Shown here in pieces: positions 48,469-58,420 of a DNA stretch of 64,000 nucleotides (position 1 is its first letter; each line of letters begins with the position of its first letter). The stretch comes from Leuctra nigra (lineage: Eukaryota; Arthropoda; Insecta; Plecoptera; Leuctridae), in the NCBI GenBank assembly GCA_934045905.1, contig OW203769.1, positions 29,521,910 to 29,585,909 of the forward strand, written 5' to 3'. A program made the translations under genes and the position numbers. The notes below the pieces were generated by a model, which was given only the letters and a program-made list of their open reading frames with translations, searched no databases and was not told the origin of the DNA.

Positions 48469-49008
48469 GATACGATTGGAGACGAAATGGGTTGACGATA
48501 AATTATTTGAAATTTTATCCAATGATTAGATAAAAGACAAACTTAGGGTTATCACTTGGTAAATTTTTAATTTTTTGGTTCGTTAATGGACCACTATTCA
48601 TTATCTTGCTATGTGACGTCACGAATAAAACAGATGACAGAAGGATGTGGGCCGTGACCGTCAAGAAGGCTGTGACAGCACAGTAATCAATAGTAATCAA
48701 ATAGCAAAGAAATTCAACTGTCTTTCACCCACACGTTTGATTGGCTCCCTCTCCCACTATATGGACAGTGCTGCTCTAGTGTGAGTAAAGAGAACTATTA
48801 TTCTACATTGACTCATCCCATCACCATTGGTCCATTAGTAATAATTAGTTGATTGTTGTTGAAAAATGGTCTATTTTCTTGTCTCCTTGGTTGCCGTATG
48901 AATTTCCATTAAAAAATGCGCCAAATGATAACCCTAAGTTTGTCTTTAATCTAATCATGATTAAAATTTGGGATCAATTGGTTAACGGGTTTGGTCTCCA
49001 ATCGTATC
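48469..49008. mobile_element. 540-bp fold-back element
   Basis: GATACGATTGGAGAC at the left mirrors GTCTCCAATCGTATC at the right, and AGACAAACTTAGGGTTATCA mirrors TGATAACCCTAAGTTTGTCT; pairing continues to ATGGACCA / TGGTCCAT inside. Carries a CRE palindrome at 48614-48621. Non-coding. Confidence 0.7.
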
Positions 49009-49440
49009 GGAAATTTCATTGATTTGTGCGGTTTTGTTGAATAACCGGCGCCTAATTAACAAGGCACGAAGCAAAAATGAAAAAGTGCTACTAATACACA
49101 ATCAAAGTTTCACCCACTTATATGAACCAACTTTTCTCTCTCAATCTGCTAAAACGGCCGAGCGCTACAAAATGCAACCTAATTACCTAACTACTGCTCT
49201 CTGTCCTCGGCGAGTTGCAGAACATGCTACGCTCAACCACTCTAAAGTGACCGCGGTGTTGACGCATTTGTGATGACGTCACTGATTGAACTGCGAGTAA
49301 ACACAAGTGATTGCCATCGAGTCAACACTCATCAGGACACTTGTTGACTGGCATGAGCAGGCAAACTCATTACTCGGCGACACCGCACTTGATCAGACCG
49401 ACTCCATTCGATCAGACCGATATCCAGAACATTACGGTGT
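49009..49440. other. intergenic stretch, no gene recognised
   Basis: Two ATG ORFs (49019-49273 and part of 49307-49570) run through; the second continues into a MITE and is therefore not a gene. A CRE palindrome is at 49274-49281. Confidence 0.4.
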
Positions 49441-49638
49441 CACTTGGCACAAACACGGTATTCGAAAGAAACGGAAAGATGTGATGGAATCATCCCATGA
49501 AGTCTATGCTAACGCGTCATCTAACTTTATAGTATATGTGAGCTCTCATTTCATTGATAACAAGGATTGATTGTCAAGGAACCTGACCGCAGCAACCAAT
49601 CCGTTTCGTTCAAATACCGTTTTATGTTTTGTTGAGTG
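49441..49638. mobile_element. TA-flanked MITE, second family, copy 2
   Basis: Collinear with 35880-36086: CACTTGGCACAAACACGG, CATCCCATGAAGT, TCATTTCATTGATAA, CAAGGATTGATTGTCAAGGA, AATCCGTTTCGTTCAAATAC and a GTTGAGTG end followed by TA. Confidence 0.65.
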
Positions 49639-49677
49639 TACATTTACAGGCGGCAGAGATACGCATTTACTAGAGTA

Positions 49678-50641
49678 TATAATATACAAAGATATTTTTT
49701 TCTTTAAAGTATAAGGTCAAGAAACGTTTTCCCATATTTCAACTATATAATTATAAAAGATTCTTTTAATGTCTTTTAGTTTGCAGCTCCAGTCCAAAGT
49801 GAGTTTAAATTTTATGAATTATTAGAGAATGAGCAAAGCTTTAACATGGTAGAGATAGTAAAACCAGAGCGAATAGAAATCACAGCCTTGTATACCTAAG
49901 ATGAATAGTGTATCCACTGAACGCATTTAACATTGGGCCGAATGTAGATGATTTTGGGCGGCGAGTTTGATTGTCTTTCGTTCGCAGCGCTAGTCTGCGC
50001 TGCGGTCAAAGTTTCAACTAGGAAATTTTATTCTAAATTCTCATTCAAAATGCCATTTTAGGAACATATTTTGAATTATTATTATATTATTATTTAAATA
50101 AAACAACTCTGGTTTAATAAATGCAATAACAAAGGGTAAATAAGATAATAAAAACTTAACACTATGTAGTTCTTCCATATGCCGCCAGGATCGAGTCGTT
50201 CTTGAGACAGTTCAAGGTCATATTTTATTCTCAAAAAATGTTACATGTTTTCGCGTTCAGTGGATACACTATTCATCTTAGGTATACAAGGCTGTGATTT
50301 CCATTCGCTCTGGTAAAACCATTACGAATTTGGTTTCTAACTTTTAAATTAGCACACGTTGGTATTGTTTTCAATTTTTTCTTGATAGTACGTCCGTATA
50401 TCTACAAGAAAAATAGTTTTTTTTGTTCAAATCTCTCGGTATAAAAAAATTATAACTTCATTATAGCTTAAAAAAGTCTCAATATTACTTGGCTGCCATA
50501 AGATAACATAGGGGAGGAAACTCAAATTATCTCAGAAAAGACACGAGAAGTATATAATTTTGTCAAGGATTGTGTATGGCATGAATATCAATACAAGAAA
50601 TTATGAAGATCTGAGACTATGCCTCTATCTGTCCAGCCACC
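49678..50641 (-). mobile_element. R1 element, copy split by a later insertion
   Basis: The minus-strand copy starts beside TTAA at 50642-50645 (terminus GGTGGCTGGACAG, read inward). It follows R1 through CACACGTTGG and CCATTACGAATTTGG to 50314, is interrupted by the 450-bp element, and resumes at 49863 with TTTAACATGG, CTCCAGTCCAA, AAACGTTTTCCC and ATATACAAAG. The far terminus and its TTAA are eroded. Confidence 0.6.
49864..50313. mobile_element. 450-bp TIR element with TAAAA duplication, nested in R1
   Basis: Arms of about 60 bp: CCAGAGCGAATAGAAATCAC at the left mirrors GTGATTTCCATTCGCTCTGG at the right with one mismatch, continuing through TATACCTAAGATGAATAG. TAAAA precedes the left end (49859-49863) and follows the right end (50314-50318), and the flanks are continuous R1 sequence, which fixes the boundaries. 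Confidence 0.75.
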
Positions 50642-51297
50642 TTAAGAAGAAGTATTGACTATATGATGAGATATCAAGGAGCAGTCTCAGATCAGCAAGT
50701 GTTTCTGGCAATTTCAACTCTTGAATCCCCAGAAGTGCGTGCTACTTCTTGCCGCATCACTTGGCGACAAATCTGTCCATGCTGTCTCAAGCCGCTGGTC
50801 CTATATGTTTCTAAGTGGCCGTGTCAGGTGTTGCCATGGAGACGCAAGCTGCATGAGCAGGTGTGAAGATGATGACACGCGTCTTCATAACCCAGATATC
50901 TCGTCTCGTGACGTCACGCCACTGTCTGCGAGCCTTGATTCACACATGCAGACAGAAAGACAACGATGAGAGGCCATGCACTACCATTCAGGAGATATTT
51001 GCAATCCTGACTGATGTGAGAGAACAAATGCTGGAAAATGTGTGAAAATTATTGTATTGGGGTAAAGTCCTGGGAAATCCGAGTAAGAAAATGCGCGAAA
51101 TATTTCGAAATGCGAGCAATTTGCTGTAAAATGCAGTTTCGTTCAGTGACTTTAATAATATTATAATTTCTTTCACATATTTTCCAGCATTGCTTCATTT
51201 TTTCAGGTTAATTTTCCATACATTTTGGTTCAGGAATCAATTTACAGCAAAATGAATGGAAAATTCACCTTCCTGCATTTTCTTGCTCACATACCCT
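50642..51297. other. intergenic stretch with short repeat cluster
   Basis: X-box GTTGCCATGGAGAC at 50830-50843 and CRE palindrome at 50909-50916. From about 51029 the string GCTGGAAAATGTGTGAAA recurs inverted at 51155-51190 and 51905-51935, so the hAT-like copy 2 landed inside an older inverted-repeat region. Short ORFs at 50663-51045 are unconvincing. Confidence 0.45.
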
Positions 51298-51874
51298 CAG
51301 ACTTGGGTAAATTACTTTTAAAAAGTAATGAAATTACGTTACAAATTACATGGGTTAAAATGTAGTAAAATTACTTTACCGTTACAATTATTAAGAAGTA
51401 ATGAAATTACTTTACATTTCATGAACAATTGTAACGAAATTACTTCGAAATTTTCCGTGATTTCCGAAATGTACACAAAACAAAATAAGAAAAATGGCGC
51501 CTATCCTATAACCAGCATTCAAAGAGATTCTCGTGTCATTTTAGTGAATATATCCATTTGACATTATTTTACAAGGCGATTCTAGGTGTTTATGAATAAA
51601 AAATCGTCCAAAAGATAAAGGTAAATCAATTCAGGCTTAAATTCATCTTACTCATCGTGAATTTAGTTCCACAACTTGCAAAAGATGTACGAAAACAACA
51701 GTGGAGGCGCGACAATTTTTAACGCGTTACTAACCTCAAATTACATGGAAAAAAGTAATGAAATTACTCGGACGTTACTTCAAAAATTTTGTAATGAAAT
51801 TACTGGCTCGTTACCCAAAAAAGTAATTTCGTTACAGTAATGCGTTACTTTCGTTACGTTACTACCCAAGACTG
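51298..51874 (+). mobile_element. 577-bp hAT-like MITE, copy 2, with 8-bp target duplication
   Basis: Ends CAGACTTGGGTA and TACCCAAGACTG (12-bp TIRs, one mismatch), flanked by the direct repeat CATACCCT at 51290-51297 and 51875-51882. CAG termini and an 8-bp duplication are hAT hallmarks. Interior rich in GTAACG and TAATGAAATTAC. A 77-codon ORF is shared with copy 1 but has no transposase features. Confidence 0.8.
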
Positions 51875-52899
51875 CATACCCTGTACTTTACTCCAATAAA
51901 ATTATAATTACTTTCACACATATTCCAGCACTTTTACTGTTAAATCTGTCTGGATTACTCCCTACTAATTGACCAGAATTTCACTGCAATAATTTCTTAA
52001 TTTTGTCTCTCAACTGTGCGTGCAATCGAAATATTAAAATACATTGAATTGATTTCGAAAAAATTACGAAAGTAATGTGTGGTATATATTTGAGTCCTTC
52101 ACATTGCCATGGTAACGCTATTGTAATTCCTGGACACTGACTGTAAGATCTCGACCATCTGAGACCTTCGACATCAAACTCTCATCTGCCATTTTCTCGG
52201 TCGATAAAAGATAACAAATAAAACAAACAAGTTTATCGCTCAGAAACGCTCATTATGTTTTTATGGGCTTCTTTCAGGGTTACTTTTAATAGTGCTTCAC
52301 CAACTACTTATATATAAAACACTTCCGCCACACGAAGAAGTAAGAACTAAGAACCACGATCTAATTGCTCGCTCGGGAAAAATATTGACAACAAATATGT
52401 TTTATTTCAACTAGATTATTGATGATGATGAATTGGTAAGATGGGCAGTGGGAAGGAGTCGGTCGTGGTGTACTAGTAGGGAACCTTCCCATCATTTGCG
52501 GGAAACCGTTGAACCCATCGAGGAAGATGTCCACGGGAGTACTGAGCCAACTTGCTCGTTTGTTACATCGCTATGGGAAAGTGAATTCAAGATTTTCCTG
52601 GTGCATGGATCATGGAAGATGAGATTGAATATCATTTTTAATTCTGAATTAAATTTGTAATTTTAATGAGTTATTAATTATTGTTTACATTAAAAATCAT
52701 TACAAATGCATTATTATTAAAAACAATGCACAACAAACCATTATAGGAAAAATTCATCTAAATTTAAAAATTCAAAATTCAACTAATTTAAATGCAATTG
52801 GACTCGATTAAAGACAACGCATTTGCCACTTCAATCTTTTTGATAGTTTATGACATTTAGCGCTGAAACGATGCCTATGACTTCTAGAAGGGTGTCTGG
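51875..52899. other. intergenic stretch, no gene recognised
   Basis: X-box ATTGCCATGGTAAC at 52103-52116. The 52450-52500 segment is an inverted copy of the SINE-like body (GTACTAGTAGGGAACCTTCC). Confidence 0.45.
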
Positions 52900-53050
52900 A
52901 CTCTACAGGTGCGCAGTCACCTGCTTGGCGCATGCGCACCTGATGAGCCGTGACACGCGAGCAATTAACAGCGCACGCTAATTACACGGACATGCGCAGT
53001 GCACGCGACCCACACGCCCGGGGCGAGCTCGCACGGGACCGGTCATTAGG
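52900..53050. promoter_or_regulatory. CpG-rich island with NRF1-like palindrome
   Basis: GCGCATGCGC at 52928-52937 is the NRF1 core palindrome; a half-site-like CATGCGCAGTGC follows near 52991. Many CpGs over 150 bp. SINE-like body sequence follows at 53066, so the island could be repeat-borne rather than a gene promoter. Confidence 0.35.
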
Positions 53051-53065
53051 GAGACCACGGCATTT

Positions 53066-53130
53066 ATACCTCAGTCGAGAGGCGAATGATGGGATGGTTC
53101 CCTGCTAGTAGGACACGACAGCCTCGTTCC
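53066..53130 (+). mobile_element. SINE-like body fragment
   Basis: TACCTCAGTCGAGAGGCGAA and TGATGGGATGGTTCCCTGCT are shared with 48345-48390 and, inverted, 52450-52500. Confidence 0.45.
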
Positions 53131-53195
53131 CACCGCCCATCATGACCTGTTCTTCATCGTCATCTCCCAATCATCTTAGAATGTCAAGATAGTAA

Positions 53196-53550
53196 TGCGC
53201 GAGCGTTACAACGGGACTCTTGCCATCTCTCATGCTTTTTTGTGTGTTTTTGTAGGCAATGTCAAGGTTGAACCGTTCAACCGATCGATCTGAAATTTTG
53301 TACACACACTAATGTCATATAATTGGTCTCGTGTATAATTTTTTAATGAAATCCTGAGATTTATTGTAAATTATCGATGGAACTGTTCGACGATCAACTT
53401 AAAACGTTTATTAGGGCTAACATTTGATGCATTTCTGACAATTTTCAGACTACAGATATTTTATCACTGCAATTTTGACGCATTTCATTTCGGCTCTTTC
53501 CAAGGTCTGTAGAGCAGAATCTTGAAACCCATCAAATTGCATGCATGGGG
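53196..53550 (+). mobile_element. Helitron-like element, 3'-truncated copy C
   Basis: Head GCGCGAGCGTTACAACGGGA, then CAACCGATCGATCTGAAATT and TTTCCAAGGTCTGTAGAGCA, collinear with 54293-54863. A 30-base C run replaces the tail. Confidence 0.5.
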
Positions 53551-53555
53551 AGATT

Positions 53556-53556
<1 letters not shown>

Positions 53557-53586
<30 letters not shown>
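53557..53586. repeat. C homopolymer, 30 bases
   Basis: Longest homopolymer in the window, at the broken end of a Helitron-like copy. Confidence 0.9.
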
Positions 53587-53589
<3 letters not shown>

Positions 53590-53639
53590 CGAGCAGTCTG
53601 ACTCTCATTCACCATACAGCATTAAGTTTGACGTCGCAG

Positions 53640-53890
53640 AATCGCACTTATAAATTGTTTAAATTAAAAAGAAACACCCTGCGGGGCAACAAAGTTGGGT
53701 TATTTGTTGTAATTTGAGCAGTTCAGTCAGCATCCCAGAATCACTTTTAAATTGTTTATATTCTAAAAACCGACCTGCGGGGCAACAATTGGAGGGTAGT
53801 TTACTTCAGTTTGTGTATTTTAGAGCCCCAAAATCATTTTAAAATTGTTTAAATTTAAAAAAAATAATCATCTGCGGGGCTAAACACTGG
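53640..53890. repeat. three diverged tandem copies of about 95 bp
   Basis: AAATTGTTTAAATT-type cores start at 53652, 53749 and 53842, each followed 25-40 bases later by CTGCGGGGC. Similar GCAGGGC units occur near 60.77 and 60.90 kb. Confidence 0.6.
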
Positions 53891-54029
53891 GGGCCTTGCC
53901 CCCTGACCCTCCCTCCTGGTGTCACAATCAGTAGTTCCTACAGGCCTGTTGACACTGTGTTTCATCTGCAGAATGTTTCCCCGGCAGAGCGCGCCACTGT
54001 CCGGCCCGGAGATGTTATCTGCACCGGAA

Positions 54030-54050
54030 CCCCCCCCCCCCCCCCCCCCC
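54030..54050. repeat. C homopolymer, 21 bases
   Basis: Uninterrupted run of 21 C; it produces proline or glycine runs in spurious ORFs. Confidence 0.9.
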
Positions 54051-54292
54051 GCTACAGGGCCAGGGCAGGTGAACCCGTGCTTGATGATATCGGGAGTTGT
54101 TTACTGTCCACCATCGCTCTATCTCCGTCTTCATCAGCGTGCGCAGCTCAGCGGAACTGAGACAAAGCATCACAAGGTGCTTGACTCCAGAAGCTGGATC
54201 GTCTTCATGTCCAAAGCGTAACTTCAAAGTGAGGAGGAAATGTCGCAGGGTTGAATATTGGTAATCCCCGTGCAGCCGTCTCGTTATGTTGT

Positions 54293-54863
54293 TGAGCGAG
54301 CGTCACCACGGGACTCTTATGGCACTTTCTCTGTGTGTTATTTATTTTGCCTGCACTGCCCAGGTCAAATTGCACTATCAATCGATCTGAAATTTTGCAC
54401 ACATACTAACGTAGGGATCCTGTGATTGGTTCATATTTTTAAAAAAATCGATTGGTTGGTCCGATCGATTTTAAATTTTAACAAGTCATTGCAACCAACA
54501 TTGTCCCCAATCTTACAAAGTTTCAGCCAAATCCTCCCATTGGCTAAAATTTAAAACCATCTTTCCTGTGATTTTTAAAATTTAAACTAGAACCGATTGA
54601 CCGATCAACTTTAAACTCCGCATGGTCATTGGGACTAACTTTTTAGATATTTTTGTCTGTAGTTATTTTCAAAAGTTATTGTCATGTCAGGACATTTTAT
54701 ACTATTATCTTGAAATATTTGAAAATGTATACTAAATGTTCATCCCTGCCTTCTTGATGCTTCAGTTCCAAGGCCTGTAGAACAGCTGATTTGCAAACGC
54801 ATAACAAATCTGATGCAGTACGAAGGCTCGCTCATCAACGCGTTACACAGAGCGTTTTCCTAG
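54293..54863 (+). mobile_element. Helitron/Helentron-like element, copy D
   Basis: Head TGAGCGAGCGTCACCACGGG; body with CAATCGATCTGAAATTTTGC; tail GGCTCGCTCATCAACGCG, hairpin, TTTTCCTAG. T flanks both sides. 571 bp, the shortest full copy. Confidence 0.65.
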
Positions 54864-54910
54864 TTTATTCCACTCTATTTTCGCTATTAGTTATTTTAGA
54901 GTGCTCCAAC

Positions 54911-55090
54911 ATGGAAGATCCATTCGACGAGCTAAAATCCAAGAAGTTCAAGACACGTTCTCGAGCATTTGAATACCGTCTGAGGTGCGTTCACAAATCA
55001 GTGCGCAGTATTGTGCGCGCAGTGCAACACGAATGTCGACCAATCATTGATGCGCCTTCTGGCATACATTATCTCTCCCTCTCTGTCTGA
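54911..55090 (+). CDS. 60-codon ORF beside a Helitron end, unrecognised
   Basis: ATG in a favourable context (CCAACATGG), then a basic, helical-looking product (start MEDPFDELKSKKFKTRSR, later CVHKSVRSIVRAVQHEC), ending at TGA. It starts 48 bases after the CCTAG end of copy D. No domain recognised; no donor site or AATAAA established. It may be a small exon or pseudogene fragment. Confidence 0.2.
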   Translation: MEDPFDELKSKKFKTRSRAFEYRLRCVHKSVRSIVRAVQHECRPIIDAPSGIHYLSLSV

Positions 55091-55254
55091 CTGCAGCCTC
55101 GCGCATAAGTCTCTCTCTCTCTAGCCCACAGGTGAGTCGGGAACATTTGTCATTGAGAGACAATAGCAGGAACAGAAGTCGAGATCCACGTGCCATTGTT
55201 TATCACCATTGTTGTGGACAACAATGCGGCGGCCGAGTTGACTCGATGGCTGAT

Positions 55255-55395
55255 GCATAGGACGCAAGGCACAATGCAAAAGGGCGCAAGAAATAAGACA
55301 CAAGGCACAAGGCATAGAACACCAGTGCATGGGACACAATGCAGGACACAGAAATACTGCGTAGGACATAAGACGCTACACATAAGACCAATACA
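55255..55395. repeat. degenerate GACACAAGGC-type tandem repeat
   Basis: Around ten imperfect units of RGGACAYAAKRC; this explains the overlapping ORFs on the opposite strand. Confidence 0.65.
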
Positions 55396-55558
55396 CCACT
55401 AACGAGTTCACAGTTGGAGAAAAAAATCTGTGATTTTCAAGGTACAATATGAGTTGAATTTCTAAAATCAGTTTTCATCAAGTTAAAGTAAATAAGTAGG
55501 CACGGTTTTTCAATATTCTGCTCACTTGTGGGGCCTCGGCTCCGTGGAGAATATAGAA

Positions 55559-55587
<29 letters not shown>
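55559..55587. repeat. TAA/ATA trinucleotide microsatellite
   Basis: About nine copies of AAT. Confidence 0.9.
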
Positions 55588-55589
<2 letters not shown>

Positions 55590-55594
55590 TAAAC

Positions 55595-55800
55595 CAGGAT
55601 TGTCATTGGTTGTTGCCATGGCAATATAGTCCTAATTGTCTGTTTAAAATTTAGCAAGGCATTGAAAAACTGGCCCTAAGTAATTCAGTCTAAACGATCA
55701 TTCTAGGAATGTGAATGTCATTGGTTGTTGTTGCCGTGGCAAAGTTCTAATCAACTGTTTAAAATTTAGCAGAGTATTGAACAGCTTCTGGCCCTTGAGC
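55595..55800 (+). repeat. X-box-bearing dispersed repeat, two tandem copies
   Basis: Two copies about 118 bp apart: GTCATTGGTTGTTGCCATGG, TCCTAATTGTCTGTTTAAAA, TTTAGCAAGGCATTGAA. X-box-like motifs at 55612-55625 and 55730-55743. An inverted copy is at 4886-4975. Confidence 0.6.
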
Positions 55801-55869
55801 ATCTATACCAATGGCCTAATATGACGTATTACTATTTTAAAATATTTCGAGCGTGTTTTTGCTCCTGGG

Positions 55870-55911
55870 CAGATTCCAATGGGGGTCCGCCCCCCGCCGG
55901 GTCCGCCACTG
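55870..55911 (-). mobile_element. hAT-like terminal sequence
   Basis: The minus strand from 55911 reads CAGTGGCGGACCCGGCGGGG, a common hAT-type terminus. No partner found in the window. Confidence 0.4.
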
Positions 55912-56224
55912 CAGCACCTAGTTCACACGTGACGTAATGGAATGATTTAGTAACTCGCGTCCACCTCGACCTGCTCGGAGATAACTCAAGAAGAAGAGCA
56001 GAGCTAATCGACAGATGACGGCTCAGCTTGTTTGTATTGGTTCTTGTTGCGAGCCCAGCGGGTCAAGCGAGAACTAAATCACAACTATCTGTCTTCTACT
56101 TGTTGCTGCGTGGTTCTCTTGTATATTCACAGGTACAATCACAGAGCAACTTAAACACGTTGTTTGTAGGTTAAAGTTATTAATATTCTAGAAACTACGA
56201 GGGTAAAATAACTGGATTATCGTA

Positions 56225-56295
56225 GAAACTATAAGATGGCGCAATCACTCAAGGCATAGTACCTATCAGATCTTCATACATTTTCTGTACTTATT
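56225..56295 (+). mobile_element. R1 element, left part (split by the large Helitron-like copy)
   Basis: AAGGCATAGTACCTATCAGA and TCTTCATACATTTTCTGTAC match the start of the R1 copy at 50.6 kb (GAGGCATAGTCTCAGATCTT on its strand). R1 resumes at 58421 with TTGATATTCATGCTATACAC. Confidence 0.55.
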
Positions 56296-56840
56296 TGAGC
56301 GAGCGAAGCGAGCGACTCCATTTGGCTCTTTTAGCACGGACCTCTGTTTTTTTTTTTGTTTTTTTTTTTGTTTTTGTTTTTGTATGCTAAAGGAAGCAAT
56401 AGAAGTCGCACCGTTTCACCGATCGACCTGAAATTTTGCACACATGTAAAGACAACCTTCTCTGTTTGCAGACCCAATTTTTTTTTGAAATCCATCCATT
56501 GGTTCATTGTTAAAATAAGTATCTCCTGATAGCCTAAAAAATGAAAATGGTCTTCGAGAAATGTGATCAAACTCATATTTAGCATGGTCAGTAAGGCCAA
56601 CAATGTCACTTATTTTACAAATTTTCAGCCGAATCTGTCAAGAAAGTATGCACTTATTGACATTTTTAATAGCTGTCAGAAATGAAACATTGAAAATGAA
56701 TGTCTTTCCAATGCAACTGAATCTGATTTGCTTTAGGTACAAGAGTGTACACTTTTTTTAGTGAAAAGCAGATAATATTTTTATGTTTATTGAGTTGATC
56801 AAATTTGAATAATTCAATTTGGATCATAGTTTCCAACAAA

Positions 56841-57073
56841 TCATTTCGAGTTTTTAAGGACCTTGATTGTCTTTTCGTCAATTCGTAGTTCTGATGGCCG
56901 TGCCTCCCGTGTTTCTACTTGGCTGATTTTGCATCCAGGAGGGATTAGAAACATAAGCTCACATTTCAATAATATCATTGAGTGGCGTTTGTTCTCTTCT
57001 AGCAATCACACGTCATTCCAAATCTCTCCTGCATTTTGCTTCTTTTCGTTGATAATTTTGGCAATTTGGTGTA
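56841..57073 (-). pseudogene. coding-like segment with internal stop, unrecognised
   Basis: On the minus strand, after an AG acceptor (TACCTTCACAAAG), a frame runs about 77 codons to TGA at 56841-56843. Its composition is protein-like: HQIAKIINEKKQNAGEIW near the start, KISQVETREARPSELRIDEK near the end. It is broken once by an in-frame TGA at 57006-57008. The family is not recognised. It lies inside Helitron-like copy E, opposite in strand to the THAP remnant. It could be a degraded captured exon. Confidence 0.3.
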
Positions 57074-57387
57074 CTTTGTGAAGGTATTAGTAAAATTGAA
57101 TCGCTTTTAAAGCATAGATATTAGGTATCTACAGTTTTTGTCCAGGGGATTGATTATTTCAAATTATTTTCTTCTTGGAAACGTTGGATTTATTCCGTTT
57201 CTGAGCTTCTGTCTAGCCTGACATTTCCTTGAAGGTTAGGTATTCGCGTTTAAAATCAAAGGAGTCGACATCTGGATACTGCTTCGCCAACTAACCTACC
57301 TAGGAGTAATATCTTTTGTTTTTCATTTGTTTTCATCTGTCAATTGATGTTCAACCGGTGAATTTACCTATTAAAAGCAAACTAAAA

Positions 57388-57570
57388 GCAGCAAATCGAT
57401 ATTGTAGTGTTCCTCAATGTTCAAACAAAGAAGCGACAGCTGCAGATGGACTCTCCTTTCATGTATTCCCGAAGGATACTGTGCGGGAGAAACAATCATC
57501 TGCAATCTGCTTTGAAGGTTGGCAAGAGGGTTTCCAAATGCATGTTAGCTTCATTATTCTATGATGTTAG
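57388..57570 (+). pseudogene. THAP zinc-finger domain remnant, frameshifted
   Basis: The first frame (from about 57397) gives RYCSVPQCSNK followed by LSFHVFPKD. This is the N-terminal half of a THAP domain: the C-x4-C pair and the FHxFPxD motif. Near 57490-57505 the likeness moves to the next frame (GKRVSKCML), matching the usual stretch before the C-x2-H end; the terminal Cys/His pair is not preserved. So the copy is frameshifted and has lost key zinc ligands. THAP domains bind DNA and occur in host THAP genes and in P-element and Kolobok-type transposases; the source here is undetermined. Confidence 0.6.
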
Positions 57571-57784
57571 TGTGTGGGGAACATTTCAAAGCAGATAACT
57601 TCTTTTACTCTGGTAAGACTTGTATTATATTGTTTTGATATATCTGAAATAAGTTCATAAATCGTCAATGAAGGCTGCTCTAAGCCGAAAACACTACACA
57701 TTACTTCTATACACCTTGTCTATCCTACACAGGACAAGTGCTGCTACCTAACCAGGTTTTAAACGCCAATATCTCGGATTACAC

Positions 57785-58205
57785 CTACGATCACCACACT
57801 TTACAGGGATCGGAAACTGTCTGACTAGCTGGCCATGTGCTTGGTCACCTTGAACACAACAATCATAGAACAGGCGGCTGTGATGTCAATCTCGTTACAC
57901 ATGTCTTTATCTCCCGCCAGAACATAATTCAAATATTCGACAATGCGCTATCATCTTTAGCAGCGGCAAGTTTGAGAAGCTCTTTCGAACCTGGCGGCAA
58001 TTGTGTGAATCAAATTAAAACACTCCAAAATGATATTTTTTTTAAATTTCGCGGGTCACCGGCCGGAAGTGAACGGGTGCAGGAAGTCATCAGGTGCAAA
58101 TCGGCGGCCCAAGCACTGGGCCGCCATCATTTAGCATTGGTCTTATGGGAGTGACGTCACTATACGCAGACAGTTTCCGATCCCTGTAAAGTGTGGTGAT
58201 CGTAG
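57785..58205. mobile_element. 421-bp fold-back with 39-bp perfect ends
   Basis: CTACGATCACCACACTTTAC at 57785 through CTGTCTG at 57823 is the exact inverse of 58167-58205. The interior is GC-richer and holds CGGCCGGAAGTGAACGG, GGGCCGCCATC and a CRE palindrome (58152-58159), promoter-like on the minus strand. Non-coding. It lies wholly within Helitron-like copy E. Confidence 0.7.
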
Positions 58206-58420
58206 ATTACACATTAATGGTGGTCATACAATGACACATTGTTTTATATTGATTCAGTGGATCGTAGTATGCTTTCAGTTTGACTTAAAATAATGTTTTC
58301 TGTGTGTTAACCAAGTGGAGGTACCTTGAGATCAGTGGTGTTAACGAACGCATATTCGGTTCATGTTTGCGCACGTGTCGTGCTCGCTCATTCAACGCGT
58401 TACACAGAGCGTTTTCCTAG

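Larger units (their letters stand above)
56296..58420 (+). mobile_element. large Helitron-like element with extra internal segment, copy E
   Basis: Head TGAGCGAGCGAAGCGAGCG (56296), T-rich stretch, family body to about 56760; tail TGCTCGCTCATTCAACGCG, hairpin, TTTTCCTAG (58420). The last 170 bases before the tail again match copy B (25146-25565). Between about 56830 and 58245 lies sequence absent from copies A, B and D: a minus-strand coding-like segment, a THAP remnant and a 421-bp fold-back. Both flanks are R1 sequence, so the whole 2.1 kb behaves as one insertion. Confidence 0.5.

Noticed and set aside
47195..51561. Matching 77-codon ORFs at 47195-47428 (minus) and 51328-51561 (plus)
   Set aside because: Their similarity is due to the two copies of the 577-bp MITE; no transposase motif is present and the MITE is too short to be autonomous.
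55121..55402. Overlapping Cys/Leu-rich ORFs on both strands
   Set aside because: Products of the degenerate 10-bp tandem repeat at 55255-55395.
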